A stretch of DNA of 64,000 nt, taken from the NCBI RefSeq assembly GCF_016862895.1, contig NZ_BONV01000006.1, positions 124,001-188,000 of the forward strand. Direction: 5' to 3'. This document shows positions 52,103 to 60,140 of the stretch, piece by piece. The translations under genes were made by a program, and so were the position numbers. This DNA is from Planotetraspora kaengkrachanensis (GTDB lineage Bacteria; Actinomycetota; Actinomycetes; Streptosporangiales; Streptosporangiaceae). The notes beneath the pieces are model-generated. The model was given only the letters and a program-made list of their open reading frames with translations. It made no database searches and was not told where the DNA came from. How positions within the stretch are numbered: position 1 is the stretch's first letter; each line of letters opens with the position of its first letter.

Positions 52103-53386
52103 ATGCGAATTCATGGGATAAGGCTGGTCGCCGCAGCGGCGGGGCTGGCGGCGCTCGCGGGATGCGGGCTCGGAGGGGCCGAAACGTCGAGCACCCCGAC
52201 CGCCAACGCCTCGGGCGCGGTGACCGGCAAGGTGAGCCTGCAGACCTGGGCGCTCAAGCCCAAGTTCACCGACTACGTGCAGGGCGTCATCGACTCGTTC
52301 GAGAAGAAGTACCCCGGCACCGAGGTGGAATGGCTCGACCAGCCCGGCGACGGCTACGCCGAGAAGGTGCTGAGCCAGGCGTCGGGCGGCAGCCTGCCCG
52401 ACGTGTCGAACCTGCCGCCGGACTTCGCGCTGCCGCTGGTCAAGCAGGGCCTGCTGCTCGACGTGGCCAAGGCCGACCCGAAGGTGACCGAGGAGTACGT
52501 CCCCGGAGGCATCGACGGCTACAAGTACGCCGGCTACGAGGGCGTCTACGGCTACCCCTGGTACCTGAACACCGACGTCAACTACTGGAACTCCGAGCTG
52601 CTCTCGAAGTACGGGCTCGACGCGAAGACGCCGCCGACCACGCTCGACGAGCTCATCACCGCGGCGAAGACGGTGAAGGACAAGTCCGGCGGCAAGGTCT
52701 TCCTCATGAGCCGCAAGCCGACGCTCATCGACCTCACCAACGCCGGCGTCCCGATCATGTCGCCGGACGGCAAGAGCTTCACCTTCAACACCCCCGAGGC
52801 CGCCGCGATCCTCGACAAGTACCGCGACGCCTTCAAGGACAAGTTGATGCCGCGTGACGTGCTGACGACCAAGTACGCCGGCAACACGCAGCTGTTCAAC
52901 TCCCAGACGGTGGCGTGGACCACCGCGGGCGGCAACTACATCACCAGCCTCGCCGCCGAGGGCAACCCGACGCTCGCGCCCAAGGTCGTCCCCTCGCAGG
53001 CGTTCGGCACCCCGCCGCTCTACGTCCAGGGACTGTCGATCTCCAAGTCGACCAAGAACCTCCCGGCCGCGATCGCGCTGGCCCGCTGGGTCACCAGCGC
53101 GGAGAACCAGGCCGCCTTCGCGCACCTGGTCAACATCTTCCCGAGCACCAAGGCCTCGGCCGACGACCCGTTCTTCAGCAAGAGCGACGGCACGAACTCC
53201 GGCGACGCCAAGGTGATCGCGTTCAACTCGCTCTCCACGGCGAAGATCCTGCAGCCCGTCCAGGTCACGCAGGCGATGGCCGACTTCGTCGACCAGCAGT
53301 TCGCCCTCGCGATCAACGGTGAGGAGCCGTCGCAGAAGGCGCTCGACGACGCCGTCGCCAAGTGCAACCAGCTTCTCAACGGCTGA
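52103..53386 (+). CDS. sugar ABC transporter substrate-binding lipoprotein (locus C)
   Basis: Binding protein of 427 residues. A short lipoprotein signal (MRIHGIRLVAAAAGLAALAG) ends in the lipobox LAGC. The mature part is a family 1 sugar-binding protein (VSLQTWALKPKFTDYVQGVI onward). GGAG stands close before the ATG at 52103; an ATG at 52088 is also in frame. Context suggests it binds the high-mannose glycan released by GH85. A strong hairpin follows the stop, which would keep binding-protein levels above permease levels. Confidence 0.93.
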   Translation: MRIHGIRLVAAAAGLAALAGCGLGGAETSSTPTANASGAVTGKVSLQTWALKPKFTDYVQGVIDSFEKKYPGTEVEWLDQPGDGYAEKVLSQASGGSLPDVSNLPPDFALPLVKQGLLLDVAKADPKVTEEYVPGGIDGYKYAGYEGVYGYPWYLNTDVNYWNSELLSKYGLDAKTPPTTLDELITAAKTVKDKSGGKVFLMSRKPTLIDLTNAGVPIMSPDGKSFTFNTPEAAAILDKYRDAFKDKLMPRDVLTTKYAGNTQLFNSQTVAWTTAGGNYITSLAAEGNPTLAPKVVPSQAFGTPPLYVQGLSISKSTKNLPAAIALARWVTSAENQAAFAHLVNIFPSTKASADDPFFSKSDGTNSGDAKVIAFNSLSTAKILQPVQVTQAMADFVDQQFALAINGEEPSQKALDDAVAKCNQLLNG

Positions 53387-53399
53387 CGTCACGCTCGCC

Positions 53400-53440
53400 C
53401 GCGTACGGGGACCCGCCTCATCAGGGGGTCCCCGTACGCG
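53400..53440 (+). terminator. hairpin after binding-protein gene
   Basis: A perfect 15-bp stem (53400-53414 with 53426-53440) with an 11-base loop between binding-protein and permease genes. Such elements often stabilise the binding-protein message and limit read-through. Confidence 0.65.
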
Positions 53441-53456
53441 GCGCGCAGGAGATCAA

Positions 53457-54329
53457 ATGACACACAAGCGCTGGTTCACCCCATGGCTGCTCATCGCCCC
53501 CGCGGCGGTGTGGCTCGTGGTCTTCAACGCCGTACCGGCGATCAACACGCTGATCCTCTCGTTCACCAATGCCAGGCCCCTGGGCGGCGGGCAGTTCATC
53601 GGGTTCGGCAACTACACCCGCATGCTCGACGACCAGCAGCTCGTGGACGCGCTGATCAACAGCATCGTCTACATGGTGGTCTGCGTTCCGCTGCTGACGC
53701 TGCTGCCGCTCCTGCTCGCGGTGCTGGTCGAGAAGAAGCTGCGCGGGATCGCGTTCTTCCGCATCGCGTTCTACACCCCCGTGATCGCCTCGGCGGTCGT
53801 GGTCGCCCTCATCTGGGGCTGGCTGCTCAACGACCGGGGAGTCATCAACGGGATGGCGGAGGGGCTCGGGTTCCTGAGCGGCCCGTTGCCGTTCCTCACC
53901 GATCGCTGGCTGCTGCTGTTCAGCGCGATCAGCCTGACCGTGTGGAAGGGCCTCGGGTACTACATGATCATTTACATGTCGGCGCTCGGCAACGTGAGCC
54001 GTGAGCTCCACGAGGCCGCCGCCGTCGACGGGGCCGGGCCCGTCCGCCGGTTCTTCTCCGTCACCGTGCCGGGCGTGCGCAACACGATGCTGCTCATCTC
54101 GGTGCTGATCTCCGTCTTCGCGCTGCGGGTCTTCTCCGAGCTGTACATCCTGTCGAACGGCACCGGCGGGCCTGGAGGCCGCGACATGTCGCTCGTGATG
54201 CTCATCCAGTTGTACGGCCAGGGCCTGACCGGGCACCTCGGGTACGCCTCCGCGCTGAGCGTCCTGCTGTTCGTCGTCACGGTCGGCCCGATGTTGTTCC
54301 TGGCGCGGCTCAACCGGAAGGAGTCGTAG
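53457..54329 (+). CDS. sugar ABC transporter permease, MalF type (locus C)
   Basis: Permease of 290 residues with six helices and the docking loop EAAAVDGAGPVRRFFSVTVP. AGGAG is well placed before the ATG at 53457. It is followed 2 bp later by the MalG-type gene. Confidence 0.94.
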   Translation: MTHKRWFTPWLLIAPAAVWLVVFNAVPAINTLILSFTNARPLGGGQFIGFGNYTRMLDDQQLVDALINSIVYMVVCVPLLTLLPLLLAVLVEKKLRGIAFFRIAFYTPVIASAVVVALIWGWLLNDRGVINGMAEGLGFLSGPLPFLTDRWLLLFSAISLTVWKGLGYYMIIYMSALGNVSRELHEAAAVDGAGPVRRFFSVTVPGVRNTMLLISVLISVFALRVFSELYILSNGTGGPGGRDMSLVMLIQLYGQGLTGHLGYASALSVLLFVVTVGPMLFLARLNRKES

Positions 54330-54331
54330 CG

Positions 54332-55183
54332 ATGGCCCGGAGTGGTCGCGGGTTCAACACGATCTCGCCGGCGGAGAAGGTGCTCCGATACGCCCTTCTC
54401 CTGGTCGTGCTGGTCATCACGGTGGGCCCGTTCCTGTGGCAGCTCTCCACGTCGCTCAAGGGCGTCACCGAGGACGTCTTCACACAGACGCCCACCTTCG
54501 TCCCCCAGCACCCGACGTTGTCGAACTACACCGAGGTCGCCAAGACGATCCCCGTCTGGGCGTACGCCGGCAACTCGCTGATCGTCGCCGTGCTCGTCGT
54601 CGCGGGGAACGCGATCGGGGCGACGCTCGCCGGGTACGCGCTGGCCAAGCTGCGCTTCCGGGGCTCGAAGCTGGTGCTCGGGCTCTTCCTCGCGACGCTG
54701 ATCCTGCCGAGCGAGGTCACGATCATCTCCCAGTACGTCATCGTGCGCGGGCTCGGCTTCTCCGACTCGCTGATCGGTGTCGCGCTGCCGGGGGCGATCC
54801 AGATGCTCAACGTGCTGCTGATGCGCACGGCGTTCCTGTCGATCCCGGCGGACGTCGACGCCGCCGCGATCATCGACGGGGCAACCGCGTGGCAGCGCCT
54901 GATCCGCATCGGCCTGCCGAACGTCAAGGGCATGCTGAGCGTCGTGGTGATCTTCTCGTTCATCTTCGCGTGGGACGACTTCCTCTGGCCGCTGATCGTG
55001 CTCACCGATCCGGACAAGTACACGCTCACGGTCGGGTTGCAGTACCTCAACGGCACCTTCAGCTCCAACCCCCGCCTCATCGCCGCGGGCACCATGATCG
55101 CCTTCCTGCCGATCGTGGTGATCTTCGCCCTGCTTCAGCGGTTCTTCTTCAAGGGCGTCGACGCGGGCGCGATCAAGGGCTGA
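54332..55183 (+). CDS. sugar ABC transporter permease, MalG type (locus C)
   Basis: Permease of 283 residues with six helices and the EAA-type loop DAAAIIDGATAWQRLIRIGL. GGAAGGAG stands before the ATG. Last gene of the locus C importer; a long inverted repeat follows. As in loci A and B there is no ATPase gene. Confidence 0.94.
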   Translation: MARSGRGFNTISPAEKVLRYALLLVVLVITVGPFLWQLSTSLKGVTEDVFTQTPTFVPQHPTLSNYTEVAKTIPVWAYAGNSLIVAVLVVAGNAIGATLAGYALAKLRFRGSKLVLGLFLATLILPSEVTIISQYVIVRGLGFSDSLIGVALPGAIQMLNVLLMRTAFLSIPADVDAAAIIDGATAWQRLIRIGLPNVKGMLSVVVIFSFIFAWDDFLWPLIVLTDPDKYTLTVGLQYLNGTFSSNPRLIAAGTMIAFLPIVVIFALLQRFFFKGVDAGAIKG

Positions 55184-55188
55184 GACCT

Positions 55189-55253
55189 GCCGTACGGCGA
55201 CCGCGTCCCGGTCGGGCCCGCCCTTCGCCCTCCCGGGCCGGTCGCCGTACGGC
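55189..55253 (+). terminator. long inverted repeat after locus C importer
   Basis: GCCGTACGGCGACC (55189-55202) pairs perfectly with GGTCGCCGTACGGC (55240-55253) around a 37-base loop that can itself fold (GGGCCCG/CGGGCC). It closes the rightward operon and is likely its terminator. Confidence 0.6.
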
Positions 55254-55308
55254 TCGACGCTCGACTGGCCGGGGTCCCACATGAGGGTCCCACGGCGCCT
55301 CCGCGTTC

Positions 55309-55953
55309 TCAGCGCAGGACCGCGCCGGCGACGGCTTCGTTGATCCACTTCTCCCATCGGTCGGGCGTCCATCCGCGCTCGACGGTGAGCAGGAAGTAGA
55401 CCTCGTGGCTGACGAGAGTGAAGACGATGTCGGCCGCTTCCTGGACGGTCAGTTCCGGCCGGAGGGCCTGCTTGTCCCCGAGTCGCTCCACGAGGGCATG
55501 GTGGGCGACGAAGCGTTGCCGCTGGTTGGTCTCCCACTGTGCGGCCATCTCGGGGTCGGCGCCCGCGGCGTCCCGGATGATCTTCATGATCGGTGCGACG
55601 CGGCTGAAGATGACGCGACTGTTGCTCAGCCAGATGGCCAGCGCCCGCCGGCCGTCGGGCTCCTCGCGCACCTGCCGCACCCACGGCCGGTCGAGCATCG
55701 GTATCGGCTCGTCGTCACCGACGGCCAGGACGTCGACGACCTCCTTGAGGACCGTGGCCTTGTTGCCGAAGTGGAAGTACACGGTCTGCACCGCGACCCC
55801 TGCCGCGCCGGCGATTTGATCGAGAGTGGTCGCCGCGTATCCGTTTCGCAGGAACAGCTCCCGGGCTCCGTCGACGATCCGGCGCCGTGTCGCCTTCGCC
55901 TGGGCGGCCCGGCGGGTGCCGCCTCGGGCCCCGCTCTTGACGGAGTCGCTCAT
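55309..55953 (-). CDS. TetR/AcrR-family transcriptional repressor (VOC/cupin-linked)
   Basis: Repressor of 214 residues with helix-turn-helix ATTLDQIAGAAGVAVQTVYF and a helical ligand domain. It is divergent from the VOC/cupin genes; the interval carries a 22-bp perfect palindrome, the likely operator. ATG 55953. The ligand may be a small electrophile or aromatic given the VOC target, but this is speculation. Confidence 0.92.
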   Translation of the reverse strand: MSDSVKSGARGGTRRAAQAKATRRRIVDGARELFLRNGYAATTLDQIAGAAGVAVQTVYFHFGNKATVLKEVVDVLAVGDDEPIPMLDRPWVRQVREEPDGRRALAIWLSNSRVIFSRVAPIMKIIRDAAGADPEMAAQWETNQRQRFVAHHALVERLGDKQALRPELTVQEAADIVFTLVSHEVYFLLTVERGWTPDRWEKWINEAVAGAVLR

Positions 55954-55978
55954 TCGATAGAGGCTACTCTAAACAGTT

Positions 55979-56000
55979 TCGCTAGAGCTAGCTCTAGCGA
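55979..56000. promoter_or_regulatory. 22-bp perfect palindrome, TetR operator
   Basis: The 22 bases at 55979-56000 are an uninterrupted perfect palindrome with centre GAGCTAGCTC. It lies between the divergent TetR and VOC genes and about 20 bp before the VOC start. Confidence 0.75.
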
Positions 56001-56019
56001 GCTTGTGTCGGAGGTGGTC

Positions 56020-56421
56020 ATGGACCTGGCGCTCAGCGGCTTCCACCACGTCAAACTGCCGGTGACGGATGTGGTGCGCAGCCGCGACTGGTACGAGCGG
56101 GTGCTCGGCCTGCGGACGCACATGGAGTTCGTCGAAGAGGGCACGCTCATGGGAATCGCCCTGTGTGACGCGAAATACATGCTGGACCTGGCCATACGGC
56201 ACGACCCGGTAAGAGCGGCTGCGCTGGCCGGATTCGATCCGATCGCCTTCCGCGTGCCCCGCACCCGCGACCTGGACGCCTGGAAACGGAGGCTGGACGA
56301 TCTGGCCGAACCGCACGGCGGCATCGTCACCGGGCACGCGGGCCAGGTGCTCATCGGCCTGCACGATCCGGACGGCATCGAGATTCGGCTCTACGCCCCG
56401 GGGGGATCCGATGAGCTTTGA
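56020..56421 (+). CDS. VOC family protein (glyoxalase/dioxygenase fold)
   Basis: Metal-binding vicinal-oxygen-chelate protein of 133 residues, one full pair of beta-alpha-beta-beta-beta modules. It begins GFHHVKLPVTDVVRSRDWYE and ends DPDGIEIRLYAP, the usual VOC boundaries, where His and Glu ligate the metal. GGAGGTGGTC precedes the ATG at 56020. It is divergent from TetR and overlaps the broken cupin gene by 11 bp. Reaction unknown. Confidence 0.9.
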   Translation: MDLALSGFHHVKLPVTDVVRSRDWYERVLGLRTHMEFVEEGTLMGIALCDAKYMLDLAIRHDPVRAAALAGFDPIAFRVPRTRDLDAWKRRLDDLAEPHGGIVTGHAGQVLIGLHDPDGIEIRLYAPGGSDEL

Positions 56422-56895
56422 CCCCAGCGGTTACCTGCTCGGTCCCGACGACGGGCCGGACCTGTGGTTCCTGGATACCCGGATGAGCGTGAAGGCCGGG
56501 GCGGACCAGACCGGGGGAGCCTTCACTCTCATCGAGTGGTCGGCGCCGCCGGATTCGGGCCGCCCCTGCACATCCACGACCGCGAGGACGAGGCGTTCTA
56601 CATACTCGACGGTGAGATCACCATCGACTGCGGCGACCACCACTGGACCGCCGGACCCGGCGACTTCGCGTTCCTGCCGCGCGAGATCCCGCATGCCTTC
56701 GTCGTCACCGGCGGACCGGTCCGCGGCCTGCAGCTGACCACCCCGTCCGGGTTCGAGCAGTTCATCGCTGAGATCGGCCGCCCCGCTGAACGGCCCGGTC
56801 TACCGGCTCCGGCCCCGCCCGACGTCCCCCGGCTGATCGAGGCCGGCAGGCGTTACGGCCACCGGATCCTCGGCCCGCCCCTCGCTCACGGCTGA
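56411..56895 (+). pseudogene. cupin-domain protein gene broken by a one-base deletion
   Basis: The first 48 codons from ATG 56411 read MSFDPSGYLLGPDDGPDLWF and on to IEWSAPPD. The cupin core, GPPLHIHDREDEAFYILDGE then PGDFAFLPREIPHAFV, continues in a different frame to 56895. Restoring one T near 56554-56555 gives APPDFGPPLHIHD, the normal cupin entry, so a single base has been lost. The metal-binding HIHDREDE and later His are intact in the second part. It overlaps the VOC gene by 11 bp. Either a recent inactivation or a sequencing error. Confidence 0.8.
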
Positions 56896-58046
56896 GCCGC
56901 CCCCTCCTTTCCTCGGGCCGGACGTCCCTGCCCGCCGGGCGCCGTCAGTTGGACGAGGAAGGCCTGCGCGCCCGACACCCGGACCCGCTGGACGTGGACA
57001 GGGGTGAACCCCTGCCGGAGTGCCGCGGACAGGTCGTCGGCATCCGGAAGCAGCACCACGGCCGTCCCGTCCGGCGCGAGGACTCGGCGGAGTTCCGCCC
57101 ACCAGCGGGACGTCGACCCGGCGAGCAGCCCTCGGGCCCCGACCTGGCCACCCCATGGCGGGTTGCTCAGCACACGGTCGACGCCGCCGTCCGGGATCGG
57201 GAGACGCCCGGCGTCCGCACGGCCGATGGAGACGGGCAGGCCCGCGGTGTTCCCTTGGGCCGCCCGCACGGCCTCCGCGGACAGATCGACGCCGACGTAC
57301 CGGGCCTCCGGCTGCTGGGCCGCGGCCTCGGCCAACAGGGTCCCCGCGCCGCAACACGGGTCGAGAACCGTGTCACCGGGACGGATCCCGGCCATCCGGG
57401 CCATCGCCGCGGCAAGCGGGGGATGCAGGGTCCCCGGGACGGAACACCTCTTGTACGGGCGCCGATGCAGGGGCCGGTCCGCGATCCGCAGCAGCAGGCT
57501 GGCCCGCGTGCCGTCGAGCGTCACGCGCCATCCGCTGGAACCGGCGGGCGGAGCGGTCCCCGCCCGCCGCGAGTGGTAGCCGGTGCCCAGCCTGCCCGCG
57601 AGCGCTCGCCCGACGGCGTCCTCGACGTCGTAACGGGTGAAGTTCCGCCTGCCGAGGAACGACGCCGACACCTCGACGCCGGTGAGCGCGCCCGGCCCGC
57701 CGTGCCCGTCGCGCAGTGGCAGCAGCGCGCCGAGGTCGGCCGAGCCGGCGAGCCGGGCGAGGGCTCCGACACCCTGCCGGCCGGTGCCCACGTCGGCACA
57801 CTGCGCGGCGAGCAGGAACACGTCGTCCGCGGTCCGCAGCACGGTGGGCCGCGGCCGCGATCGGCATGCCAGGAAATGGACCTCGCGGTGCCCCAGATAG
57901 GTGATCACCCCGAGTCCGAGCTGGAGCACTTCGGCGGCGACCGTCTGCTCCAGCCCGTGGACGCACCGCGCCACCATGCTCGCCGCCGTGTCGAGACGGC
58001 AGGAGCACGGGGACGCGGAACAGTGAGAGAACGCGCGACTGCGCAT
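56886..58046 (-). CDS. THUMP-type RNA methyltransferase (TrmN/Trm14-like)
   Basis: Methyltransferase of 386 residues. The N-terminal third looks like a ferredoxin-like/THUMP RNA-binding unit; the C-terminal Rossmann domain has DPCCGAGTLLAEAA (SAM site), VGVDLSAEAV and SNPPWG, the NPPY-type motif of N2-guanine or N6-adenine methyltransferases. The likely substrate is tRNA guanine or another RNA base. The ATG at 58046 has a poor ribosome binding site; ATG 57977 (MVARCVHGLEQTV) is an alternative. It is convergent with the cupin remnant. Confidence 0.85.
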   Translation of the reverse strand: MRSRAFSHCSASPCSCRLDTAASMVARCVHGLEQTVAAEVLQLGLGVITYLGHREVHFLACRSRPRPTVLRTADDVFLLAAQCADVGTGRQGVGALARLAGSADLGALLPLRDGHGGPGALTGVEVSASFLGRRNFTRYDVEDAVGRALAGRLGTGYHSRRAGTAPPAGSSGWRVTLDGTRASLLLRIADRPLHRRPYKRCSVPGTLHPPLAAAMARMAGIRPGDTVLDPCCGAGTLLAEAAAQQPEARYVGVDLSAEAVRAAQGNTAGLPVSIGRADAGRLPIPDGGVDRVLSNPPWGGQVGARGLLAGSTSRWWAELRRVLAPDGTAVVLLPDADDLSAALRQGFTPVHVQRVRVSGAQAFLVQLTAPGGQGRPARGKEGAAQP

Positions 58047-58309
58047 GAGGATCGTTCTTCTTCCGCGTCGGCCCGGGGCAGCGCTGCGCCACCCCGCCTC
58101 GTCGGCGACGGGTCTTCCCTCGCTTCGCCGACGGCGCCTAGCGGAGGTGGAAGAAGAACGTGAACGTCACAACTCGTGATCGTAGGACGCGGGGATCGGC
58201 CCGCTCAACCCGATATCCGCGCGCGTCGCCGGCGGGGAATGCGGCACGCCGCCGGATGGTTTGCGTCGTCGGCACGCCGGGGGCGTGCGTGAAGGAAGGG
58301 TGGGAAGCC

Positions 58310-58432
58310 ATGAAGGTCCGCCGGTCTTTGCGGTCGTTGAAGTCGAAGCCCGGGGCGCAGGTCGTCCGCCGGAGGGGCAGCGTCTTCGTCATCAACAAGA
58401 AGGACGCCCGGTTCAAGGCGCGTCAGGGCTGA
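58310..58432 (+). CDS. rpmJ: ribosomal protein bL36, cysteine-free (zinc-independent) form
   Basis: A 40-residue ribosomal protein: [19 protein letters not shown] then [20 protein letters not shown] and a final Gly. It has none of the Cys and His zinc ligands of the main L36, so it is the alternative C-minus paralogue (YkgO type) that replaces the zinc form in zinc shortage. GGAAG precedes the ATG at 58310. In many bacteria the gene is repressed by Zur; I see no convincing Zur box. It stands alone and carries a structured upstream region. Confidence 0.95.
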   Translation: MKVRRSLRSLKSKPGAQVVRRRGSVFVINKKDARFKARQG

Positions 58433-58580
58433 CGCGACGGCCGCACGTCCAGTGCGCTGCTTCACGATTCGGCGGGTCGTCGCCGCGCTCGCCGCGGTGA
58501 CGACCCGCAGCTCTCCGGCGGACGGTCGGTAGAACTTGGGCTTTTCGACGTCGGTCTGGTGAGGATCGGCTGTTGATCGA

Positions 58581-59255
58581 TCATTCACCGAGATCAGCAG
58601 GGAAGGACCCTCTGTACCCGACGCCTGCCTCGCGTCGCTCAAACTGGTCGCACACGTGAGTCTCTTGGACCCATTCGGTCAGCGCGGGCAAGATCTCGAA
58701 CATGTCGTGTTTCGTGGTTATCCGGCGGTAGGCGTCCTTGGCGTCGCGGAAGCAGGCGAGCCCTCCGAACAAAGGGCTGCCGCCTGGCTGGTAGTCCGAC
58801 CATGCACAGGCGATGCACGTTCTCGTATAGGTTCCGCGTGGCACTTGCCGATGAAGTGCCTCAAGGGCCACCTCGAACCAGCCGGATGCATGTGCCGTGT
58901 ACGTCGACCCGCCGAACTCCAGCAGTACCGAGACGGTGTCGCCGGCAGCGCGTCGTGGCGGGGCTCCGAGTATGAGATGGCAACCAAGCTGACCGTCGAC
59001 GACAGCGCCGTCTGCGACCACCGCTATCGGAATCGTCCAGACGAGCTCACAGGCACACAACGCTCCGTGGTCGATCGTGAATGCCGTTTCATCCGGTAGG
59101 TCGGTCGCGGCTTCTAGGTCATCGAGATGCGAGCCTGTGAACTCGATCCCGCGGATGGTGACGGTGAGCTGATGGCCGTCATTCCTGATTGACACGCGCT
59201 CCTCGCCGCCGCGATCGCGATACCAGCCGTCCCATGCCACTGTCACAGCCCACAT
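58581..59255 (-). CDS. DUF6304-like protein of unknown function
   Basis: Cytoplasmic protein of 224 residues. I recognise the actinobacterial family with a C-terminal signature such as CIACAWSDYQPGGSPLFGGL and CFRDAKDAYRR, which has a Cys-rich pattern. N-terminal two thirds is beta-rich (GDTVSVLLEFGGSTYTAHAS). The ATG at 59255 is a choice; the frame opens upstream to 59372. Lower GC than most of the window. No function is known; association with other small orphans here recalls accessory immunity-like clusters. Confidence 0.7.
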   Translation of the reverse strand: MWAVTVAWDGWYRDRGGEERVSIRNDGHQLTVTIRGIEFTGSHLDDLEAATDLPDETAFTIDHGALCACELVWTIPIAVVADGAVVDGQLGCHLILGAPPRRAAGDTVSVLLEFGGSTYTAHASGWFEVALEALHRQVPRGTYTRTCIACAWSDYQPGGSPLFGGLACFRDAKDAYRRITTKHDMFEILPALTEWVQETHVCDQFERREAGVGYRGSFPADLGE

Positions 59256-59477
59256 CCGCGTATCCGGTGACCTTGCTGCCGACTGTAGCCCCGGTCGGGG
59301 CTCCTGCGTGGCTCTGTTTTTCGGCCCCAACAGCGTACTGAGGTTGCCGGGGCGTTCTTGATCGCCAATCACGCTAACGTGTCCGTGACTCTTTGCGGCT
59401 GATCATTTTGTCGGCCTCGATCGGTAGCGTCCTGCGTACTTCCAGTGCAGGTACGTCATCGGCTGAGAGGGCGAATC

Positions 59478-59939
59478 GTGGGCGGTTCAACGTGGGACTA
59501 CTTCACGCCATATCAACAGGATGCTTCGGCTGCCCTTGCTGCGGCGCATGAACGCGCATTCAGCGAGGGCGACTACTTCTGGCTCTACGACGGGCGCTGG
59601 GGACTTCATGAGCGACCTCGACCTTCCACGATTGAGGAGTTGTGGGAGGACGAGGGCGTACGGCATTCGTTCACTCACTCGATATTGGACATCTTCAGTG
59701 TTCTCGACGAGGGCGAACAGCCCGAGGTCTGCTCAGCCAGGCCGCTTACGCCTGGGGAGATACTCAGAGTGCTCGGTTCGTCGAGGCCGACGCGTGCCAC
59801 CTTCGAGAGCAGATATGAGCGGGCGTATGGAGACCTGGACAGCCTGATCGAGGACCGCGGCCACGCGTGTTACACCGTCTTGTATGACGAGCACCGGCAG
59901 CCCAGCGAGATCGTGTTCTGGGGAGTTACCGGGGATTGA
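59478..59939 (+). CDS. small actinobacterial protein of unknown function
   Basis: Protein of 153 residues beginning GGSTWDYFTPYQQDASAALA and ending PSEIVFWGVTGD, a pattern common in actinomycete hypothetical proteins that occur near defence or toxin genes. GAGAGG lies upstream of GTG 59478; the frame is open from 59445. No catalytic motif is recognised. The stretch from 59940 to 60127 has open frames of borderline quality but nothing I would call. Confidence 0.7.
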   Translation: MGGSTWDYFTPYQQDASAALAAAHERAFSEGDYFWLYDGRWGLHERPRPSTIEELWEDEGVRHSFTHSILDIFSVLDEGEQPEVCSARPLTPGEILRVLGSSRPTRATFESRYERAYGDLDSLIEDRGHACYTVLYDEHRQPSEIVFWGVTGD

Positions 59940-60127
59940 CCGACGGGTTGTGGCACCGGGCGGAGCACTTCCGCCCGAGGGCGATGGCCGATTCGGCGTC
60001 CTGTACTTCAAGGTCGATGAGGCCGACGAGCTGATCACTCAGGGCAAGGCTACTTTGGAGCGAGTCGAACTGCACCGCCTCGGGGCCGTCGGCCATCGTC
60101 AGGCTGCGCCAGGCCGAAAATGCTCAG

Positions 60128-60133
60128 TATGGT
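60128..60133 (+). promoter_or_regulatory. -10 element for leaderless maleylacetate reductase transcript
   Basis: TATGGT ends seven bases before the GTG at 60141. No ribosome binding site or clear -35. Confidence 0.45.
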
Positions 60134-60140
60134 GTAGATC

